A stretch of DNA of 64,000 nucleotides, taken from assembly GCF_001623875.1 (NCBI RefSeq), contig NZ_LWAE01000002.1, positions 1,177,501-1,241,500 of the forward strand, in the 5' to 3' direction. Position numbers and translations under genes: made by a program. The first letter of the stretch is position 1, and every line of letters begins with the position of its first letter. The notes under the pieces are model-generated. The model saw only the letters and a list, made by a program, of their open reading frames with translations. It made no database searches and was not told the DNA's origin. This document shows, piece by piece, positions 28,356 through 37,624 of this stretch. Origin of the DNA: Clostridium magnum DSM 2767. Lineage in GTDB: Bacteria > Bacillota > Clostridia > Clostridiales > Clostridiaceae.

Positions 28356-28396
28356 AAAGAGACTCATAGTTTTCAATCTACCATGAGTCTCTTTAA
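28356..28396. terminator. Bidirectional terminator between convergent genes
   Basis: AAAGAGACTCAT pairs with ATGAGTCTCTTT, with T/A runs on both sides. Confidence 0.75.
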
Positions 28397-28397
28397 T

Positions 28398-29903
28398 TTA
28401 GTTTTTGTAAGTTATACCATTTGGATTCTTTCCTACTGGTATTATTGCTATTACCTTGTTTTTCGAATTATCTATAACACTAACGGTATTATCGTACATA
28501 TTCGTTACATAAACAAATTTGTTATCATCGCTGACTACGATACCGTGAGCGCCTTTCCCTACCTCTATTGTTTCAATTACTTTCTTTGTAGATAAATCAA
28601 TTTTTGTAATACTGTTAGATGGCTTATTCTCTGTTCCTTGATTTGCTACAAAAGCATATTTGTTATCTTTTTGTATATACACTTGAGCAGGGACTTCACC
28701 CACCTTAACTTTTTCAACATTATTAGTCGCAAGATCTACTACTGCTACTACGTTCTCTGAACTTACTGTAGCTAACAGAGTTTTGTTATCGTCAGTTATT
28801 GCTGTAGTTACTGGATTTTTACCAACCTTTATTGTTTTTGTTACTTTAGCTTCATTGATATCTATAATACTTATGCTGTCTGAATCATAGTTAGCAACAT
28901 ATGCATACTTACTGTCTTTTGATATTCTAAAGCCATGAGGTCCTTTTTCTGTTTGAACTGTCTTTACTACTTGATAAGATTTTGCATCTATTATTATTAC
29001 ATTATCTTTATCAGAGTTTGTAGCCAAAACATACTTTCCGTCATTAGTAAAAACCACGTGTGCAGGATGGTTTCCTGCAGAAACCTTTGCTATTAATCCA
29101 TTAGTTTCAGCATTATAGAATAAAACTACCCCATGCCCGTGAGCAGAACCATGATCATCGTGTTCTACATTTTTAGGCATCAATGTTGCTGCTAAAATCT
29201 TGTTATCTGGTGACATTTGAACGTTGTGAATACTACCTTCTACTTTTATTGTAGCTAAAATTCTATTAGTTAGCGTATCTATTTTAGATATACTTCCTTC
29301 TTCATTGGCAGTAAAATAATAAGATGTATTACTTGAAACTGAACTACTTGGTGCATTTTCTAGGTTTACTGAGCTTTTTAACTCTTCTTCCTCTCCATGG
29401 CTATGACTATGCCCCTCTCCCTTAGGCATATTTGCCGCAACGTTCTTCAACGCAAAACTTAGAAATAACGCTATTGTCAAGACTACTGCAAACAATGGTA
29501 ATCCTTTCTTAATGCCTAACTTTATATTATTTTTAAGCAAGAAGCTAGTAAATGAAAGAATTATTCCACCAGGAATTAAATAAGCTGCGTATTCAGCTAC
29601 ATCATCAAAATGTTGAATACCACCACTTATCATACCTATTCCCACAGATAGACAAAGTGAAAATATAACAAGTCTAATTGTGCTACCTATAGATAAATTT
29701 TTCTTGTCTATAACTATTTCGTTTAACAATGATGCTACAACAAATACACCCATGCCTACAAATAGCACTATAGTATACTTATGTGGATCTAAAGGCATAT
29801 GAACTATAGATCCAGAGGTTAATCCCATTCCTAAAAAAAACATTACATAAACTATGTACGGAAAAACCGCACCTTTCCACGAACTTTTCATAGTATTTTC
29901 CAC
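28398..29903 (-). CDS. Membrane domain fused through a His-rich linker to a YVTN beta-propeller
   Basis: A 501-residue fusion. The N-terminal part (about 1-155) has five predicted membrane spans. A metal-binding-like linker, GEGHSHSHGEEEE, follows, then a propeller (about 195-500) closely similar to the lipoprotein at 25809. The blades include HDDHGSAHGHG, a further His cluster. The GTG at 29903 is chosen because AAGGAGG lies 8 nt before it. The fusion suggests a membrane protein that senses or binds a metal outside the cell. No enzymatic motif is seen. Confidence 0.8.
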   Translation of the reverse strand: MENTMKSSWKGAVFPYIVYVMFFLGMGLTSGSIVHMPLDPHKYTIVLFVGMGVFVVASLLNEIVIDKKNLSIGSTIRLVIFSLCLSVGIGMISGGIQHFDDVAEYAAYLIPGGIILSFTSFLLKNNIKLGIKKGLPLFAVVLTIALFLSFALKNVAANMPKGEGHSHSHGEEEELKSSVNLENAPSSSVSSNTSYYFTANEEGSISKIDTLTNRILATIKVEGSIHNVQMSPDNKILAATLMPKNVEHDDHGSAHGHGVVLFYNAETNGLIAKVSAGNHPAHVVFTNDGKYVLATNSDKDNVIIIDAKSYQVVKTVQTEKGPHGFRISKDSKYAYVANYDSDSISIIDINEAKVTKTIKVGKNPVTTAITDDNKTLLATVSSENVVAVVDLATNNVEKVKVGEVPAQVYIQKDNKYAFVANQGTENKPSNSITKIDLSTKKVIETIEVGKGAHGIVVSDDNKFVYVTNMYDNTVSVIDNSKNKVIAIIPVGKNPNGITYKN

Positions 29904-29936
29904 AAATAAATCCTCCTTGTATTATGCATTAAGAAC

Positions 29937-29968
29937 ATTATACTGATTTGTTATGAAGATGATTATTA
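29937..29968 (-). promoter_or_regulatory. Shared-box promoter of the membrane beta-propeller gene
   Basis: The proximal half TTCATA is perfect, with 9 nt to TATAAT; the distal half (TAATAA) is weak. Confidence 0.6.
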
Positions 29969-30008
29969 ATTTCAAATGATAATAATTTTTAAATGAATAT
30001 AATAATAA

Positions 30009-30050
30009 AAACAAAAAACTCTTTATAGGTACAAAGAGTTTTTTGTTTTT
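30009..30050. terminator. Bidirectional terminator after the subtilase gene
   Basis: ACAAAAAACTCTTT pairs with AAAGAGTTTTTTGT around a 9-nt loop. Confidence 0.75.
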
Positions 30051-30052
30051 AA

Positions 30053-31324
30053 TTATTTATTATTCTTTTCTAATTCTTTTACCTTTTTAATAGCACTATA
30101 CGCATCTATAAGTCCATATCCGGATTGTTGATCTTTACCCTTATACATAATATCCTTAGCTGTGCTATCTAGAATATCTTCTATTTGACTTGAGGATAAC
30201 AGAGGATTTTCTGACTTGACCATAGCGGCAATTCCTGATACTACTGGTGCTGCCATACTTGTCCCATCCCATGCTTCATAGCCGCCTGGAACCGTACTTA
30301 ATATCTTTACACCCGGAGCAGCAACTTTTATAGAATTTCCATAATCAGAGAAATATGCCTTTTTATAATTATAATTCATTGCAGCTACTGCGAATGCACC
30401 ATCGCCAGCTGGACTATAATTATCGCTGTTTTCATTATCATTACCAGAAGCAGCTACTACAAATACTCCCTTGCTCTTAGCATAATTTATTGCATCTGCA
30501 ATTAACCTACTTTTAGATTTAATGCCGAAACTTAGATTTACTATGTCAGCACCCTTATCTACTGCATATACTATACCTCTAGCTACATTATTCTCTTCTC
30601 CCTCTCCGTTTTCATCAAGTACCTTTACCGGAATAATTTTTACATCTAAATTTCCAACTATACCTGATATACCTATCTTATTATTTGCTTCAGCAGCAAT
30701 AATTCCTGATACATGGGTTCCATGACCGTTATCATCCATTGCATCATAACTATTGTCTATAAAGTTATAGCCTTTATCTAGTAATACTCTATTTTTTAAA
30801 TCAGGATGCGTGTAATCTATTCCTGTATCTAAAACTGCTACTTTTACTTCTCTTTTCTGATTTATTAAAGGCCATGCTTTGTCAGCTTGTGTATAGGAAA
30901 TATCCCATTCATATTTATAACCGGGGTCATTTACAGCAGTACTATTATTTTGATTTATCTCTCCTAATTTAAAATCTTTTTTTACAGGTGTTCTTTCTAT
31001 TGGTTTAATAATCTCTATATTTTTAGGTGTTTCAACGATTTGAGTTCCTCTTGTTCTGTCAGTCCTGTCAAGAATATCTTGTCCCTGCATATTATGTGAT
31101 ATTAAAATATATCCCCCATTAGGCAATCTTACAATTTGAAGATGTTTTAATCTAATTAGAAAGTTGCTCGAATCTGAGTTTATTGATACTTTTTCTAAAT
31201 CATTAATACTATTTGAGCTGCTATCATATCCTATATTATTTTTTATATGCGAATAGGGCGATAAGGAACTTACTGCAAATAATATTGATGCTGCTGTTAT
31301 TCCAGCAATAATTTTTCTCACCAT
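30053..31324 (-). CDS. Secreted subtilisin-like (S8) serine protease
   Basis: A 423-residue protease with an N-terminal signal segment (IIAGITAASILFAVSS), a propeptide-like region to about 130 and the S8 domain from about 150. The catalytic triad is visible: Asp in VAVLDTGIDYTHPD, His in NGHGTHVSGI and Ser in WDGTSMAAPVVSG; the oxyanion Asn lies in AASGNDNE. GGAGG precedes the ATG. It acts outside the cell and could process envelope proteins of the same regulon. Confidence 0.93.
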   Translation of the reverse strand: MVRKIIAGITAASILFAVSSLSPYSHIKNNIGYDSSSNSINDLEKVSINSDSSNFLIRLKHLQIVRLPNGGYILISHNMQGQDILDRTDRTRGTQIVETPKNIEIIKPIERTPVKKDFKLGEINQNNSTAVNDPGYKYEWDISYTQADKAWPLINQKREVKVAVLDTGIDYTHPDLKNRVLLDKGYNFIDNSYDAMDDNGHGTHVSGIIAAEANNKIGISGIVGNLDVKIIPVKVLDENGEGEENNVARGIVYAVDKGADIVNLSFGIKSKSRLIADAINYAKSKGVFVVAASGNDNENSDNYSPAGDGAFAVAAMNYNYKKAYFSDYGNSIKVAAPGVKILSTVPGGYEAWDGTSMAAPVVSGIAAMVKSENPLLSSSQIEDILDSTAKDIMYKGKDQQSGYGLIDAYSAIKKVKELEKNNK

Positions 31325-31424
31325 GAAAACCTCCTTTGAGCTTATATTACCAATGGATTAGTACATATTGATATTAGGCAATTATATCATTGGTACACTC
31401 TGTCAAACTTATTATTATGTACCT

Positions 31425-31456
31425 ATAATACATAATACTTGTGTAGATATTATGTA
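31425..31456 (-). promoter_or_regulatory. Shared-box promoter of the subtilase gene
   Basis: TACATA-N5-TACACA, 9 nt, TATTAT; about 100 bp from the start codon. Confidence 0.7.
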
Positions 31457-31519
31457 GATTATTTTAGTTAACAATTATTTAATAATTAAATTCTTTAGTT
31501 GGGAATATAGATAATAAAG

Positions 31520-31568
31520 CTAAAGCCACAATCTGATTTTTATGCTGTAAATCAGATTGTGGTTTTTA
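31520..31568. terminator. Strong bidirectional terminator
   Basis: A 17-bp stem, AAGCCACAATCTGATTT with its near-perfect complement, then TTTTT. It lies beyond the copZ-like gene. Confidence 0.75.
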
Positions 31569-31738
31569 ACTTTATAGATATGAATTTGGATTAACGCATA
31601 CTAAGTAAGGTCTACGGAGCTTAGTAATAGGGTATTAATTTTAATTTGGCTAACAATTGTCTAATTGTTAGTCATCCCTATGAATTTTCTTCTGGCTATC
31701 AGCTACTACAACAAACTTCATATTTCCTTGTATAAATT

Positions 31739-31954
31739 TTAAACTTCTTCTATGCTAACAACTTGATAACGTGTATCTATAATAGCACGCTTTATGTCAT
31801 TGTCTTGAATATCCCTAACAGCTTCAATTATTGCAGTTTTGGAATCTAAATCAACAGTTACACTAGTTACCCCTTTAAGTTCCTCTAAATCTGCTTTCAC
31901 GTGTTTAACACAATTACAACACTTCATTCCTTCTACTAGTATTCTTTTTTTCAT
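31739..31954 (-). CDS. Second CopZ-like copper chaperone
   Basis: A 71-residue HMA protein, similar along its length to copZ at 15285 but with VEGMKCCNCVKHVK as its loop (an extra Cys) and a changed end, DTRYQVVSIEEV. AAAGGTGG precedes the ATG at 31954. It directly follows a decayed copA end, the same gene order as in the intact copper operon, so this is the surviving gene of a duplicated locus. Its promoter is unclear. Confidence 0.8.
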   Translation of the reverse strand: MKKRILVEGMKCCNCVKHVKADLEELKGVTSVTVDLDSKTAIIEAVRDIQDNDIKRAIIDTRYQVVSIEEV

Positions 31955-31989
31955 GATTATTCCACCTTTCATTTTGTAAATTTATATTT

Positions 31990-32217
31990 CTATATTGAGG
32001 GCTTAAAGCCGTTCAATCTTAGTGCATTAGTTAAAATTGATACAGAACTTAAAATTATAGCAATTGCTGCTATTATCCGATTCGAAAGTGTTCCCTCGAA
32101 TATATGTAATATCCCCATAGCCACTGGAATCTCTAATGTATTTATCCAAAGATCGAGAATAAGTTTTGGTTTATATTTCTTATGGTTTCTTACTTAAATC
32201 TGTAGCCGTAACTAAAT
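31990..32217 (-). pseudogene. Remnant of a second copA (C-terminal part)
   Basis: Broken frames match the end of CopA: LVTATDLSKK, then after a gap EIPVAMGILHIFEGTL and ILTNALRLNGFKPSI followed by a stop. Corresponding CopA phrases are [22 protein letters not shown] and [15 protein letters not shown] segment in the middle is scrambled and all upstream domains are missing. Confidence 0.8.
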
Positions 32218-32260
32218 GCAATTTATTCTTTTAAGGTTTATATGGGTATCCTTTCTCTAT

Positions 32261-32281
32261 CACCCCCACCCCCTGTGGGTG
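32261..32281 (-). promoter_or_regulatory. Degenerate CsoR-like operator
   Basis: CACCCCCACCCCCTGTGGGTG is a decayed G/C palindrome resembling the box before csoR. It stands just upstream of the copA remnant, where the lost csoR start would have been. Confidence 0.45.
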
Positions 32282-32351
32282 TTACCTTAATTATAAATTA
32301 TACCTTAATTTATTTCAATAGTATTTATAAAAATTATTTAGGAATTAAAAG

Positions 32352-32948
32352 GGGATGTCTCAAAATGATTGAAAAATCATTTGAAAGACATTCCTTTTTC
32401 TTTCAATAAATCATAAATACAATCAATTGACATTTTTATACTTTTTTCTTACAATGTAATTTTTAGGTGGATTTTTATAATAGAAAAACTTACTAAGCAT
32501 AACCAGAGCACAGAGCCTAACATTTATAGTCTGCGCTTTTTTCTTCTCTACGACTATTAAATACTCCTTGTACCCATTAATCGTTTTCCTATCCAACCTT
32601 GAGATATCTTTACTTTTTGTGTTATAGTACCAGTTTATAAACTGTCGAATACATCTTGAATATGTCTTAATTGTACTAAAACTTTTATGTTCCTTGTATA
32701 ACAAATACTTTTCAAATTCCTCTATCATATACATATCTCCTTTGCTATCGCTTAGGTTTATTACCTTGTATGAAAAATTATTTTACATATCAAAACGTTA
32801 AATATTTACGGAAAGTTTTACTCTATGGTCATAGGAGCTTGCAGAGCGAGTATGACCATTTTTATTTAACAAAGTAAAAAGCCTATTTGCAACTCGTTTT
32901 TTTGTTTCAAATAGGAATAAGCTGTCCCTTATTATTCTGAGACAGCCG
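32352..32948. mobile_element. Possible decayed transposable element
   Basis: The ends look like imperfect terminal inverted repeats: GATGTCTCAAAATGATT at the left and, read inward, GGCTGTCTCAGAATAAT at the right. The 597-bp interval holds a truncated recombinase and two hairpins. No transposase is present. Confidence 0.3.
32423..32728 (-). pseudogene. Truncated tyrosine recombinase (N-terminal domain only)
   Basis: About 101 residues resemble the core-binding SAM-like domain of XerC/D-type integrases: KSFSTIKTYSRCIRQFINWYY, TINGYKEYLIVVEKKKAQTINVRLCALVMLSKFF. It ends in a basic tail with no catalytic domain (no R-H-R-Y set). AAAGGAG precedes the ATG at 32728, so a short product could still be made. 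Most likely a leftover of an integrated element. Confidence 0.6.
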
Positions 32949-32990
32949 CTTTTAAAGGCTTATTGCATTACTATATTTTTAATTAAGCAT

Positions 32991-33458
32991 TTATATAAAC
33001 AAAGTTGGATTTAACATACCGAAAACCATCGCAACATGTGCAACTACTAAAAAACCAGATATAAGCTTATAGTGAAGTTTCAATTTCTCCTCTTCTGATT
33101 TATTTTTGAAGAGAATTCCTAATTCCATAAGAGAAATAGGTAATAAAACTAATACTCCACTTAAATATGAACCTACTGCCGTAACATCTATCCAAGTATT
33201 CCATTTATTATTTATCGTTAATGGAATAACTGCTGTATTTAGCAAATAAATAAATATTCCTGTAAAGTAAAAGCCAAATACTATTCCTGCAAATTTATTT
33301 ATTTGCTTAGCAATACCATCTGTTTGCCTGCTATAGATTATAAATAACTCTGATATAGTTAATGTTTCAGCCAAAATAACTGGTATAGCCATAAAAATTA
33401 TTAAATGCCAAGGTTGGGCACTAGCTAATAAAGCCATATAATGTGTCATGTTATTCAT
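32991..33458 (-). CDS. Four-span membrane protein, paralogue of the upstream gene
   Basis: A 155-residue protein with four predicted membrane spans. It begins NNMTHYMALLASAQPWHLIIF and ends AHVAMVFGMLNPTLFI, closely matching the gene at 33549. A conserved AIPVILAETLTI lies in the first span. A hairpin (CTTACG with CGTAAG) separates its GGAGGAG from the ATG. The family has no function known to me. Confidence 0.75.
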   Translation of the reverse strand: MNNMTHYMALLASAQPWHLIIFMAIPVILAETLTISELFIIYSRQTDGIAKQINKFAGIVFGFYFTGIFIYLLNTAVIPLTINNKWNTWIDVTAVGSYLSGVLVLLPISLMELGILFKNKSEEEKLKLHYKLISGFLVVAHVAMVFGMLNPTLFI

Positions 33459-33548
33459 ATTGTTCTATACTTACGTAACGGTGAACGTAAGCTCCTCCTT
33501 TTTTTTACTTAATTTTCTTTAGCACTCCGTTATTTACTTAAAGATATT

Positions 33549-34112
33549 CTACATTTTCATATTTCCCATTGGCGGTGCCATTCTAACTACATCTGGACTA
33601 AGCATACCAAATATCATATTAATGTGGGCTACAATTAAGAATCCAACAATTAGCTTAAAATGAATCTGTGATCTCTCCTCTTCCGACTTATTTTTAAAAA
33701 TTAGTCCTAAATCCATAAGTGCTATTGGCAATAAAAAGAGTACTCTGCTAAGATAAAAACCTAATGCTACAACATCTACCCATGTGTCCCATTGACCATT
33801 TATTGTTAATGGAACAGCTGCTGTTATAAATAAGTAAGCAAATATACCAGTAAAGTAAAGTCCACCTACTATCCCTACGAATTTATTTATTTTTCTTGCA
33901 ATGCTATTATCTTGTTTGTTAGAAGGTTGGTTACCTTCTAGTGCTATTGCTATTTCACCTAAGGCTGCACCTCTCTTCTTTCTATTGAAAAGAACAATAA
34001 ACTCTGTTATTGTCAATGTCTCAGCTAGGATAACCGGTATTGCCATGAAGGTAAATAGATTCCAGGGTTGATTCCCCATTATCAAAGCCATATAATGTGT
34101 CATACTATTCAT
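33549..34112 (-). CDS. Four-span membrane protein with Met-rich end
   Basis: A 187-residue paralogue of the gene at 32991, with an extra loop of about 30 polar residues (ALEGNQPSNKQDN) between spans 1 and 2 and a Met-rich end, MAPPMGNMKM. Conserved MTHYMAL, AIPVILAETLTI and AHINMIFGMLSP. AAGGAGG lies about 38 nt before the ATG but is brought closer by a 7-bp hairpin (GCTTACG with CGTAGGC). Function is unknown; the setting suggests metal handling. Confidence 0.75.
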   Translation of the reverse strand: MNSMTHYMALIMGNQPWNLFTFMAIPVILAETLTITEFIVLFNRKKRGAALGEIAIALEGNQPSNKQDNSIARKINKFVGIVGGLYFTGIFAYLFITAAVPLTINGQWDTWVDVVALGFYLSRVLFLLPIALMDLGLIFKNKSEEERSQIHFKLIVGFLIVAHINMIFGMLSPDVVRMAPPMGNMKM

Positions 34113-34159
34113 AATTATTTACGCCTACGAAACGGTAAAACGTAAGCTGCCTCCTTCTC

Positions 34160-34534
34160 ACTGCTATTTTTATTATCATATACCGCTAATTATAATTAGT
34201 TAGTTTCATCAAATACTGAATTTCACCTTGAATTTTTCACAGCTCCCCTCATAAAGGGGGTGTACAAGTTATATGTTTGATACTTTTGCACTAACTACAA
34301 TAAATGATTTGTTCCGATTGTTGTGTCATATGCTACACCTATTGCATTATTTAATACAAATTTTGAATAAGGTTTAACATGTCCACACATTCCTCCTTTC
34401 CACACCTCTAAACAATAGATGAACTGTTAAATCCATACCAGTACTTGTCTTTAAGTCTCGATAAAATCGATCCTTTTAACTAATTGTTACATAATATAAA
34501 TAAGCAATTTTGGTGCCAATAATCCTAAACAGTA
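34160..34534. other. Intergenic stretch without a convincing gene
   Basis: A 31-residue frame on the minus strand (34295-34390, MCGHVKPYSKF) has GGAGGA directly abutting its ATG, which is too close. A small hairpin (CCCCTcataaAGGGGG) lies near 34243. No shared box is seen. Confidence 0.3.
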
Positions 34535-35938
34535 TTATTCCAATTTTATAAATGGCAAATAAATATCCACCTGAGTTCCTTTTCCCTCTTTACTCTCAAT
34601 TTGCATATATCCTTTATGTTCTTCTATAATACTATGAGTTATAGATAATCCAAGTCCTGTTCCCTTTTCTTTTGTGGAGTAAAAGGGCTCAAATACTTTT
34701 TCTAATTTACTCTTATTTATACCAACCCCTTCATCCTTAAATGAAATAATATTCCATTGTTGTTTCCTGTATAGATTTATATAAATATTCCCACCTCTCG
34801 GCATAGCTTGGACTGAATTAAAAATGATATTTATGAATGCCTGCTTTAGTTTATCTTCATCGATACTTGAGGTAACATCATTTTCACAATTAAAGCTTAT
34901 ATTAACCTTATGTTGCTGTGCATACTTATTTACTATCATTATTACAGTATCTATAGTTATATTTAAATATTTAACTGTATTTTTGAAAATACTAGGTCTT
35001 GCAAAATCTAATAGTCCCTGTATTACTTTGTTAGCTCTATCTATCTCATGTTCTATAATCTCAAGCCCCTCCTTTGTTTCTTCATCTTCTACGTCCTTAC
35101 TAATAGTCTGTGCAATTGTTTTAATAATTCCCAAAGGATTTCTAATTTCATGTGCAATTCCTGATGCTAGCTCACCTATTGCTGAAAGCTTCTCTGTTCT
35201 TCTTATATGTTCCTCCAACTTTCTAACTTGAGAAACATCTTCGATTATCAGCACCACTCCTTGTGATACATCAAGTAGATTTTTAAGAACGTAAGAATGT
35301 ATTCTAACAGGAACTTTAGCTCCATTCTTACCAATGCTATATGTTTCATAACCTATAATATTTTTATTAAAATCTAAAGCATCTTTTAAGAGAATCTTAA
35401 CTACCTCTTTATCTTCAAAAAATTCGTATATATGTTTATCATAGCTATCCTGATAGTCTAATATGTCTTTGCCTTCTTTATTAATTGAAGTAATTTTTAG
35501 ATTTTTATCAACGGCAATAACACCATTTAAAATGCTGTCTAAAATATTTTTTGTATAATTTTCTAGGGTTGTAATCTTTGCAACTTGATCTTCTAAAAGC
35601 TTTTTCACTTTAAATTCTTTTTCTACAAGAGTTCCTGTTATACATGCAACAACCATAAACATAATTATTTCAAGTACCTGATTCACAATATTTGTATCTG
35701 TCACTCTAAAATACAGAAAAAGATGTGGAACATAAAGCAATATAATAATACTAAATGATATTATTGCACCCTTTAATCTAAACCTAAACGCTGATAATAT
35801 TATAGGTATATAATATAACCTTCTGTAAAAATCATGGAGCTCTCCCTTAGAGTACATTGTTAAATAAAGCATTAAAGTAATCACAATAATACTACATCCT
35901 ATAAATATTTTTGTTTTAATAGTTGATTTCATTTTCAC
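34535..35938 (-). CDS. NtrB-like sensor histidine kinase
   Basis: A 467-residue kinase. The N-terminal 110 residues hold four or five membrane spans, followed by a coiled coil, a PAS domain (about 125-230), a HisKA domain with phosphoacceptor His in GIAHEIRNPLG and an ATPase domain with NIIFNSVQAMP, DEGVGI and GTGLGLSI. It lies 135 bp after the sigma-54 activator gene and is probably its partner. The signal is unknown; with so little outside the membrane it may sense a membrane or cytoplasmic cue. Confidence 0.9.
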   Translation of the reverse strand: MKMKSTIKTKIFIGCSIIVITLMLYLTMYSKGELHDFYRRLYYIPIILSAFRFRLKGAIISFSIIILLYVPHLFLYFRVTDTNIVNQVLEIIMFMVVACITGTLVEKEFKVKKLLEDQVAKITTLENYTKNILDSILNGVIAVDKNLKITSINKEGKDILDYQDSYDKHIYEFFEDKEVVKILLKDALDFNKNIIGYETYSIGKNGAKVPVRIHSYVLKNLLDVSQGVVLIIEDVSQVRKLEEHIRRTEKLSAIGELASGIAHEIRNPLGIIKTIAQTISKDVEDEETKEGLEIIEHEIDRANKVIQGLLDFARPSIFKNTVKYLNITIDTVIMIVNKYAQQHKVNISFNCENDVTSSIDEDKLKQAFINIIFNSVQAMPRGGNIYINLYRKQQWNIISFKDEGVGINKSKLEKVFEPFYSTKEKGTGLGLSITHSIIEEHKGYMQIESKEGKGTQVDIYLPFIKLE

Positions 35939-36073
35939 ACCTACCTTTTATTTATCTTGACTGTGTTATTTGATACACCTCTCTGTGTTATTTGCTCATT
36001 TAATTAATTGGTTCATATATTTCACAGCAAATTTAACACCAAGCATTTTTATTAAAAAATTAAAACAACCAGC

Positions 36074-37441
36074 TTATACAACCAGTTGCTTTGATTCCTT
36101 AATATTGTATTTCTCCATCCTATATAGCAAAGTATGTCTTGTGATTCCCAAAAGCTTCGCTGCTTTAGTTCGATTATTATTAGCTTTTTTAAGTGCTTGT
36201 ACTATAAGGCTTTTTTCAACTTCATCCAGATTAATTCCTTCATCTGGGATTGCAAATTCTGTGGATTCACTACTGTTATTTAAAATTTCTTTTGGTAGAT
36301 CCGCAATTTTAATAGTTTTTCCATCATTTAAAATTACAAGTCTTTCAATGAAATTCTCTAGTTCTCTTATATTACCTATCCATTTATAATTTACAAGTGC
36401 TTCTAATGCCTCAGCCGAAAACTTTATCTCGCCTTTTTTTATATTGATGGAATAACGGTTTATAAAAAATTTTATAAGGGATGGTATTTCTTCCTTTCTT
36501 TCTCTTAGTGGAGGAATTTCTATAGGTATCACGTTTAGTCTATAGAATAGATCTTCTCTAAATTCTCCTTTTTTCACCATATCCAAAAGATTTCTATTAG
36601 TTGCTGCCAGTATTCTTACATCCACTTTAATGGTGTCATTTCCTCCAACTCTTTCAAATTCTTTCTCTTGAAGAACTCTAAGAAGTTTAACTTGAATTGA
36701 AGGTGGCAGCTCTCCAACCTCATCTAAAAATAGGGTTCCTTCATCTGCAAGTTGAAATCTTCCAATTTTTTTTGAAACTGCACCTGTAAAAGCGCCTCTT
36801 TCGTGCCCGAAAAGCTCACTTTCAAGAAGATTTTCGGGCAGGGCTCCACAATTTATCTTAACATATGGTTTGTTATTTCTATTACTGCCAAAATGAAGAG
36901 CATTAGCGATTAGCTCCTTTCCAGTACCACTTTCTCCAGTTATTAGCACAGTTGCATTACTATCTGCAACCTTATTTACTATATCTAATATGCCTTTCAT
37001 TTTTTCACTTTTATAGATTATAGTTTTTCCTGATTTACTATTAAGCTCTTCTGTAAGCAATTCTATTTTCTCCTGCATATTACCTATGTTAAGTGCGTTT
37101 TTTATTATTATTTTTAACTCATCAATGTTAAAGGGCTTTGATATGTAATCTATGGCTCCGAGCTTCATTGCTTCAACAGCACTTTCCATTGTTCCATGTG
37201 CTGTAATCATTACAATGGGAATATTAAGATTTTTGTCTTTAACTTTTCTTAGTACTTCCATACCATCTGCTTTTGGCATCTTAAGGTCAAGTAATATTAA
37301 ATCTATATCATTATTTAGAACTATATCAATAGCTTCTAACCCATCAGATGCTGTAGTTATTTTATACTCCTCATTCTTAAGTGCTTTTTTTAAGGCCCAA
37401 AGCATATTTTTTTCATCGTCAGCTATTAATATCTTTTTAAT
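36074..37441 (-). CDS. NtrC-family sigma-54-dependent response regulator (ATT start)
   Basis: About 455 residues. The receiver domain begins IKKILIADDEKN, whose acidic pair is required for phosphorylation. These residues lie upstream of the first ATG (37405), so translation must start earlier. The best-placed codon is ATT at 37441, 8 nt after AGGAGG. The phosphoacceptor Asp is in LLDLKMP. The AAA+ domain has GESGTGKE, the sigma-54 contact loop GAFTGA and LFLDEVGELP; a Fis-type helix-turn-helix (NRTKAAKLLGITRHTLLYRM) ends the protein. Confidence 0.88.
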   Translation of the reverse strand: MKKILIADDEKNMLWALKKALKNEEYKITTASDGLEAIDIVLNNDIDLILLDLKMPKADGMEVLRKVKDKNLNIPIVMITAHGTMESAVEAMKLGAIDYISKPFNIDELKIIIKNALNIGNMQEKIELLTEELNSKSGKTIIYKSEKMKGILDIVNKVADSNATVLITGESGTGKELIANALHFGSNRNNKPYVKINCGALPENLLESELFGHERGAFTGAVSKKIGRFQLADEGTLFLDEVGELPPSIQVKLLRVLQEKEFERVGGNDTIKVDVRILAATNRNLLDMVKKGEFREDLFYRLNVIPIEIPPLRERKEEIPSLIKFFINRYSINIKKGEIKFSAEALEALVNYKWIGNIRELENFIERLVILNDGKTIKIADLPKEILNNSSESTEFAIPDEGINLDEVEKSLIVQALKKANNNRTKAAKLLGITRHTLLYRMEKYNIKESKQLVV

Positions 37442-37494
37442 CTGAATCTCCTCCTAATTTAAACAGATAATATAATAGTTTCTCTATTCGTCAA

Positions 37495-37540
37495 AAAACT
37501 TTTGCCGCCTCCCTCTGCAGGGGCGGTAAAAGCTTTTTTT
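37495..37540. terminator. Intrinsic terminator
   Basis: CTTTTGCCGCC pairs with GGCGGTAAAAG, with T7 on the plus side and an A-run on the other. It separates the YHS gene from the ntrC-like gene. Confidence 0.75.
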
Positions 37541-37624
37541 AATTACTATTGAATTTTTAGTCCAATAGAGATTTTAATATAATTTAAATTTTCAATTATC
37601 TTTTTTATAGCCATTTTTATCGTA

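Noticed and set aside
34295..34390. 31-residue ORF MCGHVKPYSKF on the minus strand
   Set aside because: GGAGGA abuts the ATG with no spacer, the product has no recognised features, and no promoter box precedes it.
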